DNA of 64,000 nucleotides from SIG672 sp045657105 (GCA_045657105.1 JAZOSN010000021.1:34118-98117); one strand, 5' to 3'. Positions 8,458-17,738 are shown, counted from the stretch's first letter. Made by a program: numbers and translations. Notes: generated by a model from the sequence alone, not told the origin.

Positions 8458-9417
8458 TTACTCTGCATCAAGTCCGAGTGCCTCGGTTATAACGTCGTTG
8501 TATTCTCCGATAACGATCGCACTTGCATCATCTCCGGTAAAATTAACGGTAGTAACCGCGATGCAGGAGTCAAAGGCGTATGCGCCGATCTCTTTTACCT
8601 GAGCAAAGGATACGCTCGAAAGGATCTCGCAGTAATTGAACGCGTATTCGCCGATGGTTTCGACAGTTGCGGGAAGCTCTATCGAGGTGAGCTTTATGCA
8701 CCACTTGAACGCGCCTGCACCGACAGTCACGAGCGAGTCGCCAAGGTCGATCGAAGCAAGCGAGGTGCAGTAAGCGAATGCTCCGTCGCCAATAGCGGTG
8801 ATCTTTCCTGCAAAGGTAACGCTTTCAAGAGCCGAGCACTCTCCGCAAAGAGCCTCGGGAATTACCGTAACGCCCTCGGGAATTGCGAGCGATTTGAGTG
8901 CGGTAGAATAGTTGAACACTCTCTTACCGAGTGTGGTAAGACCTGCGGGAAGAGTTACGCTTTCGAGCGAGTAGTTATACCAGAACGCCTCGTCTGCGAT
9001 CTCGGTAACGCCTGCGGGAATTACTACCGAACGGAGAAGGTTGTTCTTTTCAAACGCGCCCCTGCCGATCTTGGTAACCGAAATTTCGTTTATCTTTTCG
9101 GGAATTACGAGATCGATAAGAACGATCTCCTCGCCTTCGCCATCTTCGTTTGCGGGAGCGGCATCACCATTTTCGGGAACGTAATCGAAATCGTAATCGG
9201 TTATTTCGATCGCTTTTCCGTCATAAATATTATACGTATAGCCCTCGTATTTAAGGTTGTACTTTACGTCTACCTTGTCCTGCTCTTTATCGTCTGTTTC
9301 GTCATCTCCCGTAATAGCATCGGGATCGACCGCACCGTCGTCGTAGTTTCCGCTGCACGAAGCGAGAACGGTCGTCAGAAGAAGAGCAAAAATAAGTAAC
9401 AGCGTGAGTTTTTTCAT
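8458..9417 (-). CDS. Leucine-rich-repeat (BspA-type) surface lipoprotein
   Basis: 319 residues. A lipoprotein signal peptide ends in the lipobox TVLASC, followed by an Asp-rich linker. From about residue 100 there are repeated LRR_5/BspA-like units of about 23 residues, with phrases such as IGRGAFEKN, IADEAFWYN, LGKRVFNYS, IGDGAFAYC, VGAGAFKWC and IGEYAFNYC. Such proteins sit on the outer face of the membrane and bind host or glycan ligands. The start codon has only a weak ribosome site, and a GGTTTC/GAAACC hairpin (9430-9448) lies just upstream. A near-perfect promoter lies about 110 bp upstream. Confidence 0.9.
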   Translation of the reverse strand: MKKLTLLLIFALLLTTVLASCSGNYDDGAVDPDAITGDDETDDKEQDKVDVKYNLKYEGYTYNIYDGKAIEITDYDFDYVPENGDAAPANEDGEGEEIVLIDLVIPEKINEISVTKIGRGAFEKNNLLRSVVIPAGVTEIADEAFWYNYSLESVTLPAGLTTLGKRVFNYSTALKSLAIPEGVTVIPEALCGECSALESVTFAGKITAIGDGAFAYCTSLASIDLGDSLVTVGAGAFKWCIKLTSIELPATVETIGEYAFNYCEILSSVSFAQVKEIGAYAFDSCIAVTTVNFTGDDASAIVIGEYNDVITEALGLDAE

Positions 9418-9524
9418 TTTAGTCAGCGTGGTTTCTATAAAAGAAACCGTTTCCTTTCTTTCGCGAGTTATGCCTGCGGTGAAACAGACATCTCAGCGCA
9501 AAGCTTTAATACATATACGATATA

Positions 9525-9553
9525 ATTATAGCATTTATTATTATCTTTGTCAA
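9525..9553 (-). promoter_or_regulatory. Consensus promoter of the LRR lipoprotein gene
   Basis: On the minus strand, TTGACA (9553-9548) and TATAAT (9530-9525) are separated by 17 bp. The implied leader is about 100 nt and contains a small hairpin at 9430-9448 close to the start codon. Confidence 0.75.
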
Positions 9554-9649
9554 CAACAATTTTATTAAATTTATTGATGAGGCTTATTGTTTTTAAGTTA
9601 TTTACCGTATATTAACTCAAAAATCCACACAAATTTACAAAAAGTTTAA

Positions 9650-9677
9650 TTGAACTGTGCTTTTTATATGATATAAT
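9650..9677 (+). promoter_or_regulatory. Promoter of the DUF5685/DnaJ gene run
   Basis: TTGAAC (9650-9655) and TATAAT (9672-9677) have a 16-bp spacer. GAGGAG precedes the ATG at 9714. Confidence 0.65.
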
Positions 9678-9713
9678 AGATTATTATAGTAAATATAAGA
9701 GAGGAGCGCGGAT

Positions 9714-10601
9714 ATGTTCGGATACGTCAAAGCACTGACAGGCGAGCTTCGTGTCAAGGAATACGAGCTTTACAAAAGCGTTTACTGCGGACTTTGCCAT
9801 CATATAAAAAAGCGCGGCAGGTTTATGACCTTTTCGCTCAGCTACGATTTCGTGCTTCCCTCGCTCTTCGCTCTTGCTTTTACCGACAGAGAAAATATTT
9901 CCTTCAAAAAAAAGAGATGCCTCGCTCACCCCTTTAAGGCGAGAAAGGTTCTCGACGGCGGCGATGCTATGCAGTCGGTCGCCGACGCCGCGGTACTACT
10001 CGTTTACTACAAGCTTCTCGACGACAAAAACGACCGCGACGAAGGATTTTTTAGGCGCATCTCTTCTTCCCTTGCACTCATTTTTGCGCGCAGTGCGCGA
10101 AGGCGTGTTTTAAAGGCAGGGCTCACCCACACCGACGAGATCATAAGAAAATCTCTTGACGCTCTCGCACTCTGCGAAAAAGAAAAAAGCGAAAGCGTTT
10201 ACGAGGGCGCGACAATATTCGGAAATCTCCTTGCAGAGGTCTTTTCCTCACTGATCAAAAAGGAGTCCGACAGGCGGTGTATGCACGAGATCGGATACCA
10301 CGTCGGTCGATGGATCTATATTGCAGACGCGCTCGACGATATTGGGCGCGACCGCAAAAGCGGAAGCTACAATCCTCTTGTTCTGTCGCTTGACGATACA
10401 AACTTCGAAAACTCCGAAAGCTTTAAACAAAACATCGAAATTTCTCTTCGAATAGAGCTCGAAGAGTGCGAAAAAGCGATGAATTTGCTCGAAATAAACG
10501 ACAAAGGTCTTCTCGCTATTATTGAGAACACGCTTTATCTCGGTATGCCCGACGTGATTTCGCGCATACTTGCAAAAAATTTCGAAAAAACGAAAAAATA
10601 A
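9714..10601 (+). CDS. DUF5685 family protein
   Basis: 295 residues with the family's start pattern (MFGYVKALTGELRVKEYELY followed by YCGLCHHI near residue 24). It is largely helical, with no signal peptide or clear membrane segment. Conserved-looking polar features are the CGLC pair, the RRCLAHPF-like KKRCLAHP (near residue 66), and IADALDDIGRDRKSGSYNPL (near residue 200), which recalls the Asp-rich regions of helical metal enzymes. The reaction is unknown. It lies 34 bp before a DnaJ-domain gene and shares its promoter, an association that may be functional. Confidence 0.82.
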   Translation: MFGYVKALTGELRVKEYELYKSVYCGLCHHIKKRGRFMTFSLSYDFVLPSLFALAFTDRENISFKKKRCLAHPFKARKVLDGGDAMQSVADAAVLLVYYKLLDDKNDRDEGFFRRISSSLALIFARSARRRVLKAGLTHTDEIIRKSLDALALCEKEKSESVYEGATIFGNLLAEVFSSLIKKESDRRCMHEIGYHVGRWIYIADALDDIGRDRKSGSYNPLVLSLDDTNFENSESFKQNIEISLRIELEECEKAMNLLEINDKGLLAIIENTLYLGMPDVISRILAKNFEKTKK

Positions 10602-10635
10602 TCCGCCTTAGCGGATACCGAAAGGACATTTTTAA

Positions 10636-11262
10636 ATGAACGATCCGTACAAGGTGCTCGGCGTATCGCGCGATGCCACCGACGAAGAAATAAAAAAAGC
10701 ATACCGCGAGCTTGCTCGCAAATATCACCCTGACAACTATGTCAATAATCCTCTTGCCGATCTCGTTCAGGAGAAAATGAAGGAGATCAACGAGGCTTAC
10801 GACGAGATCCAGCGCTCACGCGCGTCATCTCGTTCGTCGTCGTCAGGATATTACGACACCTCTTACACGTCGGACGGAACCTACGACTCGGCGCTCAAAG
10901 AGATCAGAATACTTATAAATTCAGGTCAGTACAACGAGGCAAACATTAAGCTCGACGCGCTTCCGAAGAACGCGCGCAACGCCGAATGGCATTTCCTCAA
11001 AGGCTGTCTGCTTATGCAAAGAGGCTATTATTACGACGCGACGCGCCTTTTCGAAACCGCCTGCTATCTTGATCCAAGCAACGAGGAGTACAGAAACGCT
11101 CTGAACGAGCTCAAAATGAGAAGCAACGCGTACGGCGACCGATACCGCAGAGCAAACACCTCGTCGAGCTCTGACGATATGTTCTGCAACCTCTGCACCA
11201 ATCTGATATGTGCAGACTGTTTGTGCGAGATGTGCGGCGGCGACCTTATCGGTTGTCTGTAA
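10636..11262 (+). CDS. DnaJ-domain protein with TPR-like middle and Cys-rich tail
   Basis: 208 residues. Residues 1-63 form a J-domain (YKVLGVSRDATDEEIKKAY, then the HPD motif in ARKYHPDNY). A Ser-rich linker follows. Residues 85-165 contain two TPR-like helix pairs (IRILINSGQYNEANIKL, then FLKGCLLMQRGYYYDATRLF). The last 25 residues hold CNLCTNLICADCLCEMCGGD, a likely zinc or metal cluster site. It is not canonical DnaJ, since the Gly/Phe and zinc-finger CTDs are absent, so it is probably a specialised DnaK co-chaperone. It sits between the DUF5685 gene and a small membrane protein gene. Confidence 0.87.
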   Translation: MNDPYKVLGVSRDATDEEIKKAYRELARKYHPDNYVNNPLADLVQEKMKEINEAYDEIQRSRASSRSSSSGYYDTSYTSDGTYDSALKEIRILINSGQYNEANIKLDALPKNARNAEWHFLKGCLLMQRGYYYDATRLFETACYLDPSNEEYRNALNELKMRSNAYGDRYRRANTSSSSDDMFCNLCTNLICADCLCEMCGGDLIGCL

Positions 11263-11322
11263 AGTGCCAAATAATATTTCGGAGATTTCGAGTCCTGCAA
11301 AACGGCTCGAACTTATGAATTT

Positions 11323-11847
11323 ATGAAAAAAACGAAAATCATCGTACTAAGCGCCCTGCTCTCGGCTCTGGCGTCCGCGATACTTTGCCTCGGCTCCCTG
11401 CTCGGAGATCTCGACCTCACCTTTGCCGCGCTCGCTTCCCTACCCGTTTTCTGGGCGGCGCTCGAGCTCGGAATGAGATCGGCAAGCTCGGTCTGGCTTA
11501 TCACATCGGCGATCTCATTTATGCTTGCTCCCTCTAAATTTGCCGCGGCGATGTTTGCGGTCTTCGTCGGAATTTATCCGATAATCAAGCTTGTATCCGA
11601 AAGATACCGCCCGATGATCTCGTGGAGCATAAAAATAATTTCGGCAAGCGTCGCAACCGTCGCGCTCACTCTGCTTGCAAAATTTGTGTTCTTCCCCGGC
11701 ATGAAGCACGCCCTTTGGGTATACCTGCTTATGCTCCTGCTTGCAAACACCGCGACAGTCCTGTTTGACATTCTTCTCGGCAGGCTTGCGATCATATATT
11801 TTGTGAAAATACGAAAAAAGCTCGGTATCGGCAAAAACAAAAAATAA
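11323..11847 (+). CDS. Small polytopic membrane protein, unknown function
   Basis: 174 residues with about five hydrophobic segments and a basic C-terminal tail (KIRKKLGIGKNKK). The layout resembles small membrane proteins of the ECF-S/DUF2232-like type, but I see no decisive motif. The ribosome site is poor: GGAG lies about 40 nt upstream, and another ATG 9 nt upstream is out of frame. It follows the DnaJ-type gene by 60 bp and is probably in the same transcript. Confidence 0.65.
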   Translation: MKKTKIIVLSALLSALASAILCLGSLLGDLDLTFAALASLPVFWAALELGMRSASSVWLITSAISFMLAPSKFAAAMFAVFVGIYPIIKLVSERYRPMISWSIKIISASVATVALTLLAKFVFFPGMKHALWVYLLMLLLANTATVLFDILLGRLAIIYFVKIRKKLGIGKNKK

Positions 11848-11908
11848 TTTTTCACCTTATGGATAAAATTGCAAAAAGTATGCAATAATATCCGTGAGGT
11901 GATTTTTT

Positions 11909-12367
11909 ATGCAACTTACGCAAAAAGAAAAGGATTTACTGAAAGACATGAAAGATGAGGAGCAGCTCTGTATTGACAAATACACCCGTCATTCCGAGTG
12001 TGCTCACGACGCGCAGCTCAAAAACCTGTTTTCCTGTATAGCACAGGTCGAAAGAGAGCATCTTAATACTCTTAATTCGATCGAATCGGGAAGCACGTCG
12101 CAGAGCTCGTCGGGCGGCTCGGTGAGCTGTCCCACCACGTTCACTGCAACCTACAATTCTGCGGAAACTGTCGAGAAAAAAGACGACTGCTTCCTTTGCA
12201 GCGACCTGCTCGCAGGCGAAAAGCACGCGTCGCATCTTTACGACACCTGTGTTTTTGAGTTTGCCGATACAAACATCAGAAATACGATCAACCACATTCA
12301 GAAGGAAGAGCAAAACCACGGAAAAATGATCTACGATTATATGAAAACAAATTCCATGTATTCGTAA
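11909..12367 (+). CDS. CotF-like spore coat / ferritin-like protein
   Basis: 152 residues forming two helical segments of the coat-F/ferritin-like type: residues 1-50 (KDLLKDMKDEEQLCIDKY) and 90-152 (CFLCSDLLAGEKHASHLYD, then FADTNIRNTINHIQKEEQNH). A Ser/Gly-rich linker joins them. Such proteins are found in clostridial spore coats. A GTGAGG ribosome site precedes the ATG. It has its own terminator at 12373. Sporulation-specific control is likely, but I cannot identify a sigma-K or sigma-E promoter with confidence. Confidence 0.75.
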   Translation: MQLTQKEKDLLKDMKDEEQLCIDKYTRHSECAHDAQLKNLFSCIAQVEREHLNTLNSIESGSTSQSSSGGSVSCPTTFTATYNSAETVEKKDDCFLCSDLLAGEKHASHLYDTCVFEFADTNIRNTINHIQKEEQNHGKMIYDYMKTNSMYS

Positions 12368-12372
12368 AAAGA

Positions 12373-12401
12373 AAATTCCCTTGTTTGAAGCAAGGGAATT
12401 T
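12373..12401. terminator. Rho-independent terminator between convergent genes
   Basis: An 11-bp stem (AAATTCCCTTG / CAAGGGAATTT) with a TTTGAAG loop is followed by T-rich sequence. It serves the coat-protein gene and probably trkH on the other strand. Confidence 0.8.
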
Positions 12402-12406
12402 TTTAT

Positions 12407-13870
12407 TTAATTTTTCTTCCAAGAACCGGGCGAGAAGAATACTATTATCGGGAATATTTCAAGTCGTCCGAGAAGCATTGCAAACGAGAACACCACCTTG
12501 GAAAGCGGCGAGTACGCCGAGAAATTTCCCATAGGTCCGACCATTCCAAGACCGGGACCGACGTTGTTGAAGCAGGTGAGCGCCGCAGTTGCATTCGTCG
12601 TGAAATCAAATCCGTCGAGCGATACGACGATCGTCGTAATCACGATGATAAATATATACATTACAAAGTAGGAGAGCGTGCTGCGAACTATCGAGTTTTC
12701 TACGGGTGTGCCTTCAAGACGAACGGTAGTCACCGCGCGCGGGTGAAGCAGATGCTTCATTTCCTGTGCGAAGGTTTTGAGAAGAAGCATCATTCGGCTT
12801 ATTTTAAGTCCACCCGCAGTAGAGCCTGCCATTCCACCGAGTATTATGAGCATAACGAGCAGAGCTTGTGCGAAGGACGGCCAGAGAAGCGCAAAATCGA
12901 CCGTTCCGTATCCAGTTGTCGAGATAAGAGCCGCAACCTGAAAAAACGCGTGTCTGAGAGATGTCGCGGCGTCTGAGTAAATATGGTAGATATTCGCGGC
13001 GATAAGCAGAGTCGTCACGCCGACGATGGCAAGATAGACTCTAAGCTCCTCGCTTTTGAACACATCTCTTATTCTTTTTATGAGAATGAGATAGAAAAGG
13101 TTGAAATTTATTCCGAAGATCACCATAAATACGGCGAGAACCATTTCGATATACGCGCTGTCGTAGAAGGATATTCCTTCACTGCGAACTGCAAATCCGC
13201 CTGTTCCCGCAGTTCCGAATGCATTACAGAGAGCATCGAAAAGCGGCATATCTCCAAGCAGGAGAAGCACTGCAAGAATTGCCGTAAGTACGGCATAAAC
13301 TGCATACAGTATTATCGCCGTCTGGCGCATACGCGGTACGAGCTTTCCTACGACCGGGCCGGGAACCTCCGCCTTCATAAGATGCATCGAGTCTGACATC
13401 GGCATTATAGCAAGCACGAACACCAGAACTCCCATTCCGCCTACCCAGTGCGAAAAGCTTCGCCAGAAAAGCAGACATTTGGGAAGCGCGCCCGGATCGA
13501 TACAGATGGTCGCACCCGTAGTAGTAAATCCGGATACCATCTCAAAAATGCAGTCCCAGATCGATGAAAACTGGGAAACGCCGCCGAAGGATTCAAGGCT
13601 GCTTATGTAAAACGGAATCGCTCCGATAAGTGACATAAATATCCACGCCGCCGCGACCACGAAGAAGCCCTCGCGCACGTATATTACCGTATTCTTCGGC
13701 TTTTTAAGTCCGATAGTAATTCCGGCGAGTAATAGTACAAGCATTGGTATCGCAAAGGAAAGCGTTGCCTTTTCCGAGTAGATGAGTCCGACGGCGACCG
13801 AGGGTATCATCAGGAAAAACTCGGCAAGAAAGACGCGTCCCAAGAGATACGCTATCATTTTTCTGTTCAT
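12407..13870 (-). CDS. trkH: Trk-type potassium uptake channel subunit TrkH/KtrB
   Basis: 487 residues with about ten membrane helices. The four-fold selectivity-filter P-loops are visible: TTTGATI near residue 115, GTAGTGGFAV near 222, STTGYGTV near 318 and NNVGPGLG near 436. It forms the K+ translocating pore that works with the cytosolic RCK subunit encoded immediately upstream (27 bp gap). The C-terminus is typical of the family. This is a housekeeping K+/osmotic function. A c-di-AMP synthase operon is nearby, but any link is inference. Confidence 0.95.
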   Translation of the reverse strand: MNRKMIAYLLGRVFLAEFFLMIPSVAVGLIYSEKATLSFAIPMLVLLLAGITIGLKKPKNTVIYVREGFFVVAAAWIFMSLIGAIPFYISSLESFGGVSQFSSIWDCIFEMVSGFTTTGATICIDPGALPKCLLFWRSFSHWVGGMGVLVFVLAIMPMSDSMHLMKAEVPGPVVGKLVPRMRQTAIILYAVYAVLTAILAVLLLLGDMPLFDALCNAFGTAGTGGFAVRSEGISFYDSAYIEMVLAVFMVIFGINFNLFYLILIKRIRDVFKSEELRVYLAIVGVTTLLIAANIYHIYSDAATSLRHAFFQVAALISTTGYGTVDFALLWPSFAQALLVMLIILGGMAGSTAGGLKISRMMLLLKTFAQEMKHLLHPRAVTTVRLEGTPVENSIVRSTLSYFVMYIFIIVITTIVVSLDGFDFTTNATAALTCFNNVGPGLGMVGPMGNFSAYSPLSKVVFSFAMLLGRLEIFPIIVFFSPGSWKKN

Positions 13871-13897
13871 ATCGTTTATCTCTTCTTTGTTTTTGAT

Positions 13898-15259
13898 TTA
13901 CTCGGCGAGTATGTCGCCAAGACTGTTTATCCTTTGAGAAGCACTTACTATAAGAACGCTATCTCCTGCCTTTATGCAGTCCGAGCCCTTCGGCACGAGT
14001 GCCTTGTTATCTCTGACTATGCAGGCGACGAGAATGTTCTTTTTAAGACTGAGCGCATAAAGCGGCTTGTCGATAAGCTCGGTCATATCGGCATCCGCCT
14101 CGAATTCGAGGACCTCGACCTTACCGCCGACTATCTTGTAAAGAGAGAGCGCATTTCCCTCGCTGTCGCTCGCCGCGAGAGCTCTGACGTATCTGAGTAT
14201 CTCGTTTATCGTAACGAGCTTCGGAGAAACGACGGTTTCGAGCTCTTTTCCCTTGAACATCGAGAAAAAGTTATCGCTCGTAACCTTTGCTATGACCTTG
14301 TTCACCTGCATTTTGTTTGCATAGAGCGCGGAAAGAATATTTCCTTCGTCAAGATCGGTAAGCGAAAGGAACGCGTCGGTCTTGTCAATTCCCTCCTCTG
14401 CAAGAAGCTCGTGGTCAGACGAATCGCCCTGCAAAACGACTGCCTTGGGATATTTTTTCGCCATCGCCTCGGCGCGTTGCTTGTCGTTTTCAACGATTTT
14501 AAGGTCAATATTGTCGCCACTGAGCAGCTCTGCAAGGTAGTGAGTTATAGTGCCTGCTCCTGTTATCATAACGCTTTTTACGGGGTTAAGATAAAGCCCT
14601 GCCTTCTTGAACGCCTTGCTTATATCCTTGGGCGCGCCTGTGAAATAGAGGTTGTCGCCCTCGTTTATTTCGAAAGTACCGCCGGGGATAAAGACCTCGC
14701 CGTTTCTTTCAACACTGCATATAAGTACGGTAATACCGAGCGAGGAAAGCTCCATAAGCTTTTTACCAACGAGCAAATTGCCCTTGGGAACGCGGCAGGA
14801 AACGAGCTCTGCTCTTCCTCTTGCAAAAATCTCAACGCCTGTCGCAGACGGGAATCTGAGCACTCTTGCGATCTCGGACGCCGCCGCGCGTTCGGGATTT
14901 ATAGTCATTGAAAGTCCGAAATCGTTTTTGAGCTCGTAAAGCTGTCCCGCATATTCGGGATTTCTGACTCTCGCGATAGTATTCTTCGCTCCGAGCTTAT
15001 GCGCGGCAAGGCAACAAAGAAGGTTAAGCTCGTCCGAATCCGCCGTAGCTATAAGAAGATCGCAGTTTTCTATGCCCACTGAGCGCAGAACGTCAAAGGT
15101 TGCGCCGTTTCCGACGTATCCGATAATATCGTAGGTGTTACTTATCTGCTCGATGACGCGAGCATCGGTATCAATTACCGTGATGTCGTGTCCTTCGCTT
15201 TGAAGCTGTCCTATAAGGGAAACTCCGACCGAGCCTCCGCCAACAAGTGTAATTTGCAT
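13898..15259 (-). CDS. trkA: Trk potassium uptake regulatory protein TrkA
   Basis: 453 residues with two tandem RCK modules, each an NAD-binding Rossmann domain followed by an RCK_C domain. The first Rossmann motif is LVGGGSVGVSL near residue 5 and the second is ITGAGTITHYLAELL near residue 231. This peripheral subunit gates TrkH in response to nucleotides. RCK_C domains are known c-di-AMP targets in Firmicutes, and cdaA lies about 6 kb away. AAAGGAG precedes the ATG. It is flanked by pepD (13 bp upstream) and trkH (downstream), all on one strand. Confidence 0.95.
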   Translation of the reverse strand: MQITLVGGGSVGVSLIGQLQSEGHDITVIDTDARVIEQISNTYDIIGYVGNGATFDVLRSVGIENCDLLIATADSDELNLLCCLAAHKLGAKNTIARVRNPEYAGQLYELKNDFGLSMTINPERAAASEIARVLRFPSATGVEIFARGRAELVSCRVPKGNLLVGKKLMELSSLGITVLICSVERNGEVFIPGGTFEINEGDNLYFTGAPKDISKAFKKAGLYLNPVKSVMITGAGTITHYLAELLSGDNIDLKIVENDKQRAEAMAKKYPKAVVLQGDSSDHELLAEEGIDKTDAFLSLTDLDEGNILSALYANKMQVNKVIAKVTSDNFFSMFKGKELETVVSPKLVTINEILRYVRALAASDSEGNALSLYKIVGGKVEVLEFEADADMTELIDKPLYALSLKKNILVACIVRDNKALVPKGSDCIKAGDSVLIVSASQRINSLGDILAE

Positions 15260-15272
15260 TTTGCTTCTCCTT

Positions 15273-16715
15273 TCAAGCTTTTATCATATAGAGCACGAGT
15301 TTCCAGAAACGCTCCATGCTCGCAAGATCAAGTCGTTCGTCGGGTGAGTGAATATCGAAAACATCAGGGCCGATCGCGATAGTGTCACAACCGCCGAGGC
15401 GCGAAATTATCGTTCCGCATTCAAGTCCGGCGTGAATCGCCGCCGTTCTCGGCTCGATGGGCGAGTCGGGAAAGAGCTTTTTGTAAGCGTCAACAAACTC
15501 GCACGCGAGCTTTGAATCCTTGCAGTAATCCCAAGACTCGTATATTCCGCTTATCTCGCTCGTCACTCCGATCGCCTCTGCAAATCTTGCGAGCACACCG
15601 AGAAGCGCATCGTGCTCGGAATTTGACGAGGATCTCGTCTTAATCCAAACCTTTATCTCGCTTTCGTCGCACTCGACGACTCCGCAGTTGCACGAGGTGC
15701 GGACAAGTCCTTCGAAATCGGGGGACATCGCGTATACTCCGTTTGGCGTAAGAGTGAGCAGGTCGACAAGCTTTGAGGTATCCTTATAAGTAAGCATATT
15801 TTCGCTTATTTTGCCTTTATCAAGGTAAATTTTAATTCCCTTATCCTCTTTGCAGACCTCGTCTGCTATCTCGCGTCTGATAATTTCAAGCTCGTTTTCA
15901 ACCTCTGTGCGGTCGATCACCGAGATCTCGGCAACACACTCGCGCGCGATGGCGTTCTTCATATTTCCGCCCTTTATTGAAACGAGATTAAACGGCTTTT
16001 TAGCGTAAAGTCTTGCAAGGACTCTTCCCATCACGCGGTTAGCGTTCATTCGGCAGGTCGAAATATCCGTTCCCGAATGTCCGCCCATAAGTCCTGTGAC
16101 CGTGATCTTTATCGGTCTATCGGGGCATTTTACTCTGTCGGTCGCGAGCGTATAGCAAATATCCGCTCCTCCTGCCGAGGAAACGATCGCAACGCCCTCT
16201 CCCTCAGAGTCCATATTTATCATTTTGCGCGATCTTACTACCGAGTAGTCAAACGCCTCCGCGCCGAGAAGCGAGGTTTCCTCACTGACGGTAAAAAGAC
16301 ATTCGAGCATCGGCATATCCTCGTCGAGCTCGAGCAGCGCGAGCATCATAGCGACTGCAACTCCGTCGTCCGCTCCGAGCGTGGTGCCGTGGGCCGAGAG
16401 AAATCCGTCCTTCACTCTGAGCTTCAAGGGATCCTTTGTAAAATCGTGAACGGTCGAGGCGTTTTTCTCGCAGACCATATCGGTATGACCTTGAAGAAGC
16501 ACACTCGGCGCGTCCTCGTAACCCTTTCCTGCTTCTCTGCGAACGAAAACGTTGTTCACCTCGTCGCGAGTACAGAAAAGTCCGAGCCTTTCGGCATAGG
16601 CGCAAATATAATCGGCAATTCCCTTTTCGTTTCCCGATCCGCGCGGTATCGCACTGATCTCCTCGAAAATTTCAAAAAGCCTTTTCGGCTCGTAGCCGTT
16701 TATGATATATTCCAT
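15273..16715 (-). CDS. pepD: Aminoacyl-histidine dipeptidase (PepD, M20 family)
   Basis: 480 residues. This is a cytosolic zinc dipeptidase that cleaves Xaa-His and other dipeptides. The metal and catalytic residues lie in LLQGHTDMVCEK (near residue 76), GADDGVAVAMML (near 113) and VSEETSLLGAEAF (near 142, catalytic Glu). The M20 dimerisation domain is inserted in the middle. The ATG at 16715 has GAGG 7 nt upstream; the TTG at 16733 overlaps that site and is rejected. It is first in the run pepD-trkA-trkH. Confidence 0.94.
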   Translation of the reverse strand: MEYIINGYEPKRLFEIFEEISAIPRGSGNEKGIADYICAYAERLGLFCTRDEVNNVFVRREAGKGYEDAPSVLLQGHTDMVCEKNASTVHDFTKDPLKLRVKDGFLSAHGTTLGADDGVAVAMMLALLELDEDMPMLECLFTVSEETSLLGAEAFDYSVVRSRKMINMDSEGEGVAIVSSAGGADICYTLATDRVKCPDRPIKITVTGLMGGHSGTDISTCRMNANRVMGRVLARLYAKKPFNLVSIKGGNMKNAIARECVAEISVIDRTEVENELEIIRREIADEVCKEDKGIKIYLDKGKISENMLTYKDTSKLVDLLTLTPNGVYAMSPDFEGLVRTSCNCGVVECDESEIKVWIKTRSSSNSEHDALLGVLARFAEAIGVTSEISGIYESWDYCKDSKLACEFVDAYKKLFPDSPIEPRTAAIHAGLECGTIISRLGGCDTIAIGPDVFDIHSPDERLDLASMERFWKLVLYMIKA

Positions 16716-16746
16716 AACAGTCCTCACAGACAATAGTTATATTTAT

Positions 16747-16760
16747 CCCGAGATCTCGGG
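16747..16760. repeat. 14-bp perfect palindrome
   Basis: CCCGAGATCTCGGG lies in the 57-bp gap between the CPBP-like gene and pepD. It may be a weak terminator stem or a protein-binding site; no T-run follows. Confidence 0.4.
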
Positions 16761-16772
16761 GAATTTTCAAAT

Positions 16773-17681
16773 TTAAAGAGATGATACTCCGCAACCTGCC
16801 GCGACAAGAACTATCGCCAGAACTCCCGAAGCGAAGCCGACAAGCTTGCCTTTTCCGCCAAGCTTACCGAAGATACCAAGCGCTCCTGCGATCGCAGGAC
16901 ATGCCATTCCGAAGAATATAAGTGCCATTCCGCTGACCTGCACCGCGCCCATAGATTCTCCGAAGAGCTCGGACGAGGTTGCCGAAACGTTCGTCATCGC
17001 CATAACGAAGGACGACGAAAACAGTCTTATAGCGAGCGAGAGTGCCATATTGTCGGTCGCCTTTCTTATCAGAAAAGCGGCAAATGACATAACGAAAACA
17101 GTGGGAAGCGCGTAAAGATCAAGTCTTAACACCGCCGCCATAAGCGAGATAAAGGCTCCTCTCAAAAGGATGTTTTTTATCGCGCCAAAGCGTGAGTAGA
17201 TGTATCCGTCAAACATTAGATTTTCAAATACCGCAATAAGCAAAACGAGCATAATTACGATGAAAACTCCGCCGTTTTCGCCAACTATCGAATAAATATT
17301 AAAAGACGTTACCGCAAGACCGGGTGCTATGATCTGCGAAAAAAGGATCATCGGCATTGACGCCATAAACGCCGCGGCAAGTATGAGCGCCGAGCCGATC
17401 ACCTCGATCTTTTTCGGAGAAGAAAATCTGAACGCCGCTCTGTATTTCAGACCCGTGAGCTTTATAAGAACAAAGAGCGTGACGATAGAGAGCACGCAGG
17501 CGGCGTAAAGCGCCCAGACTCCGATAATATCGGTAAGAAAACCGTACGCGCAGGCAAAGACAACGAGCGAAATAACATACGCCGTCATTCCGTCGAGCAT
17601 CTTGAATTTACCTAAATTTTTCTTTTCAAGCTCCGCGGAGCTAAGCTCACCGAAGCTTTTGCGCTTTTGATTTTTCGACAT
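16773..17681 (-). CDS. CPBP-like integral membrane protein with a degraded active site
   Basis: 302 residues. A basic N-terminus is followed by about eight membrane helices. The region around FENLMFDGYIYSRFG (near residue 152) aligns by eye with the CPBP/Abi protease motif EExxxRG. The second Glu is Asn and the Arg is Asp, and the usual downstream His pairs are not visible. The protein therefore looks like a non-catalytic member of the CPBP fold, if it belongs there at all. GAAAGG precedes the ATG. Function is unknown. It is followed downstream by pepD on the same strand. Confidence 0.6.
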   Translation of the reverse strand: MSKNQKRKSFGELSSAELEKKNLGKFKMLDGMTAYVISLVVFACAYGFLTDIIGVWALYAACVLSIVTLFVLIKLTGLKYRAAFRFSSPKKIEVIGSALILAAAFMASMPMILFSQIIAPGLAVTSFNIYSIVGENGGVFIVIMLVLLIAVFENLMFDGYIYSRFGAIKNILLRGAFISLMAAVLRLDLYALPTVFVMSFAAFLIRKATDNMALSLAIRLFSSSFVMAMTNVSATSSELFGESMGAVQVSGMALIFFGMACPAIAGALGIFGKLGGKGKLVGFASGVLAIVLVAAGCGVSSL

Positions 17682-17738
17682 TTCGCATTTAACCTTTCAT
17701 CAGGCCGTAAAATTACCTTAATACTATAAATAAACATA

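Noticed and set aside
7807..9399. A 530-codon plus-strand frame across manA and the LRR lipoprotein gene
   Set aside because: It spans two well-supported minus-strand genes and their terminator and has no homology-like features.
9684..9929. Minus-strand frame near the DUF5685 gene start
   Set aside because: Overlaps the promoter and start of the DUF5685 gene and has no ribosome site or known motif.
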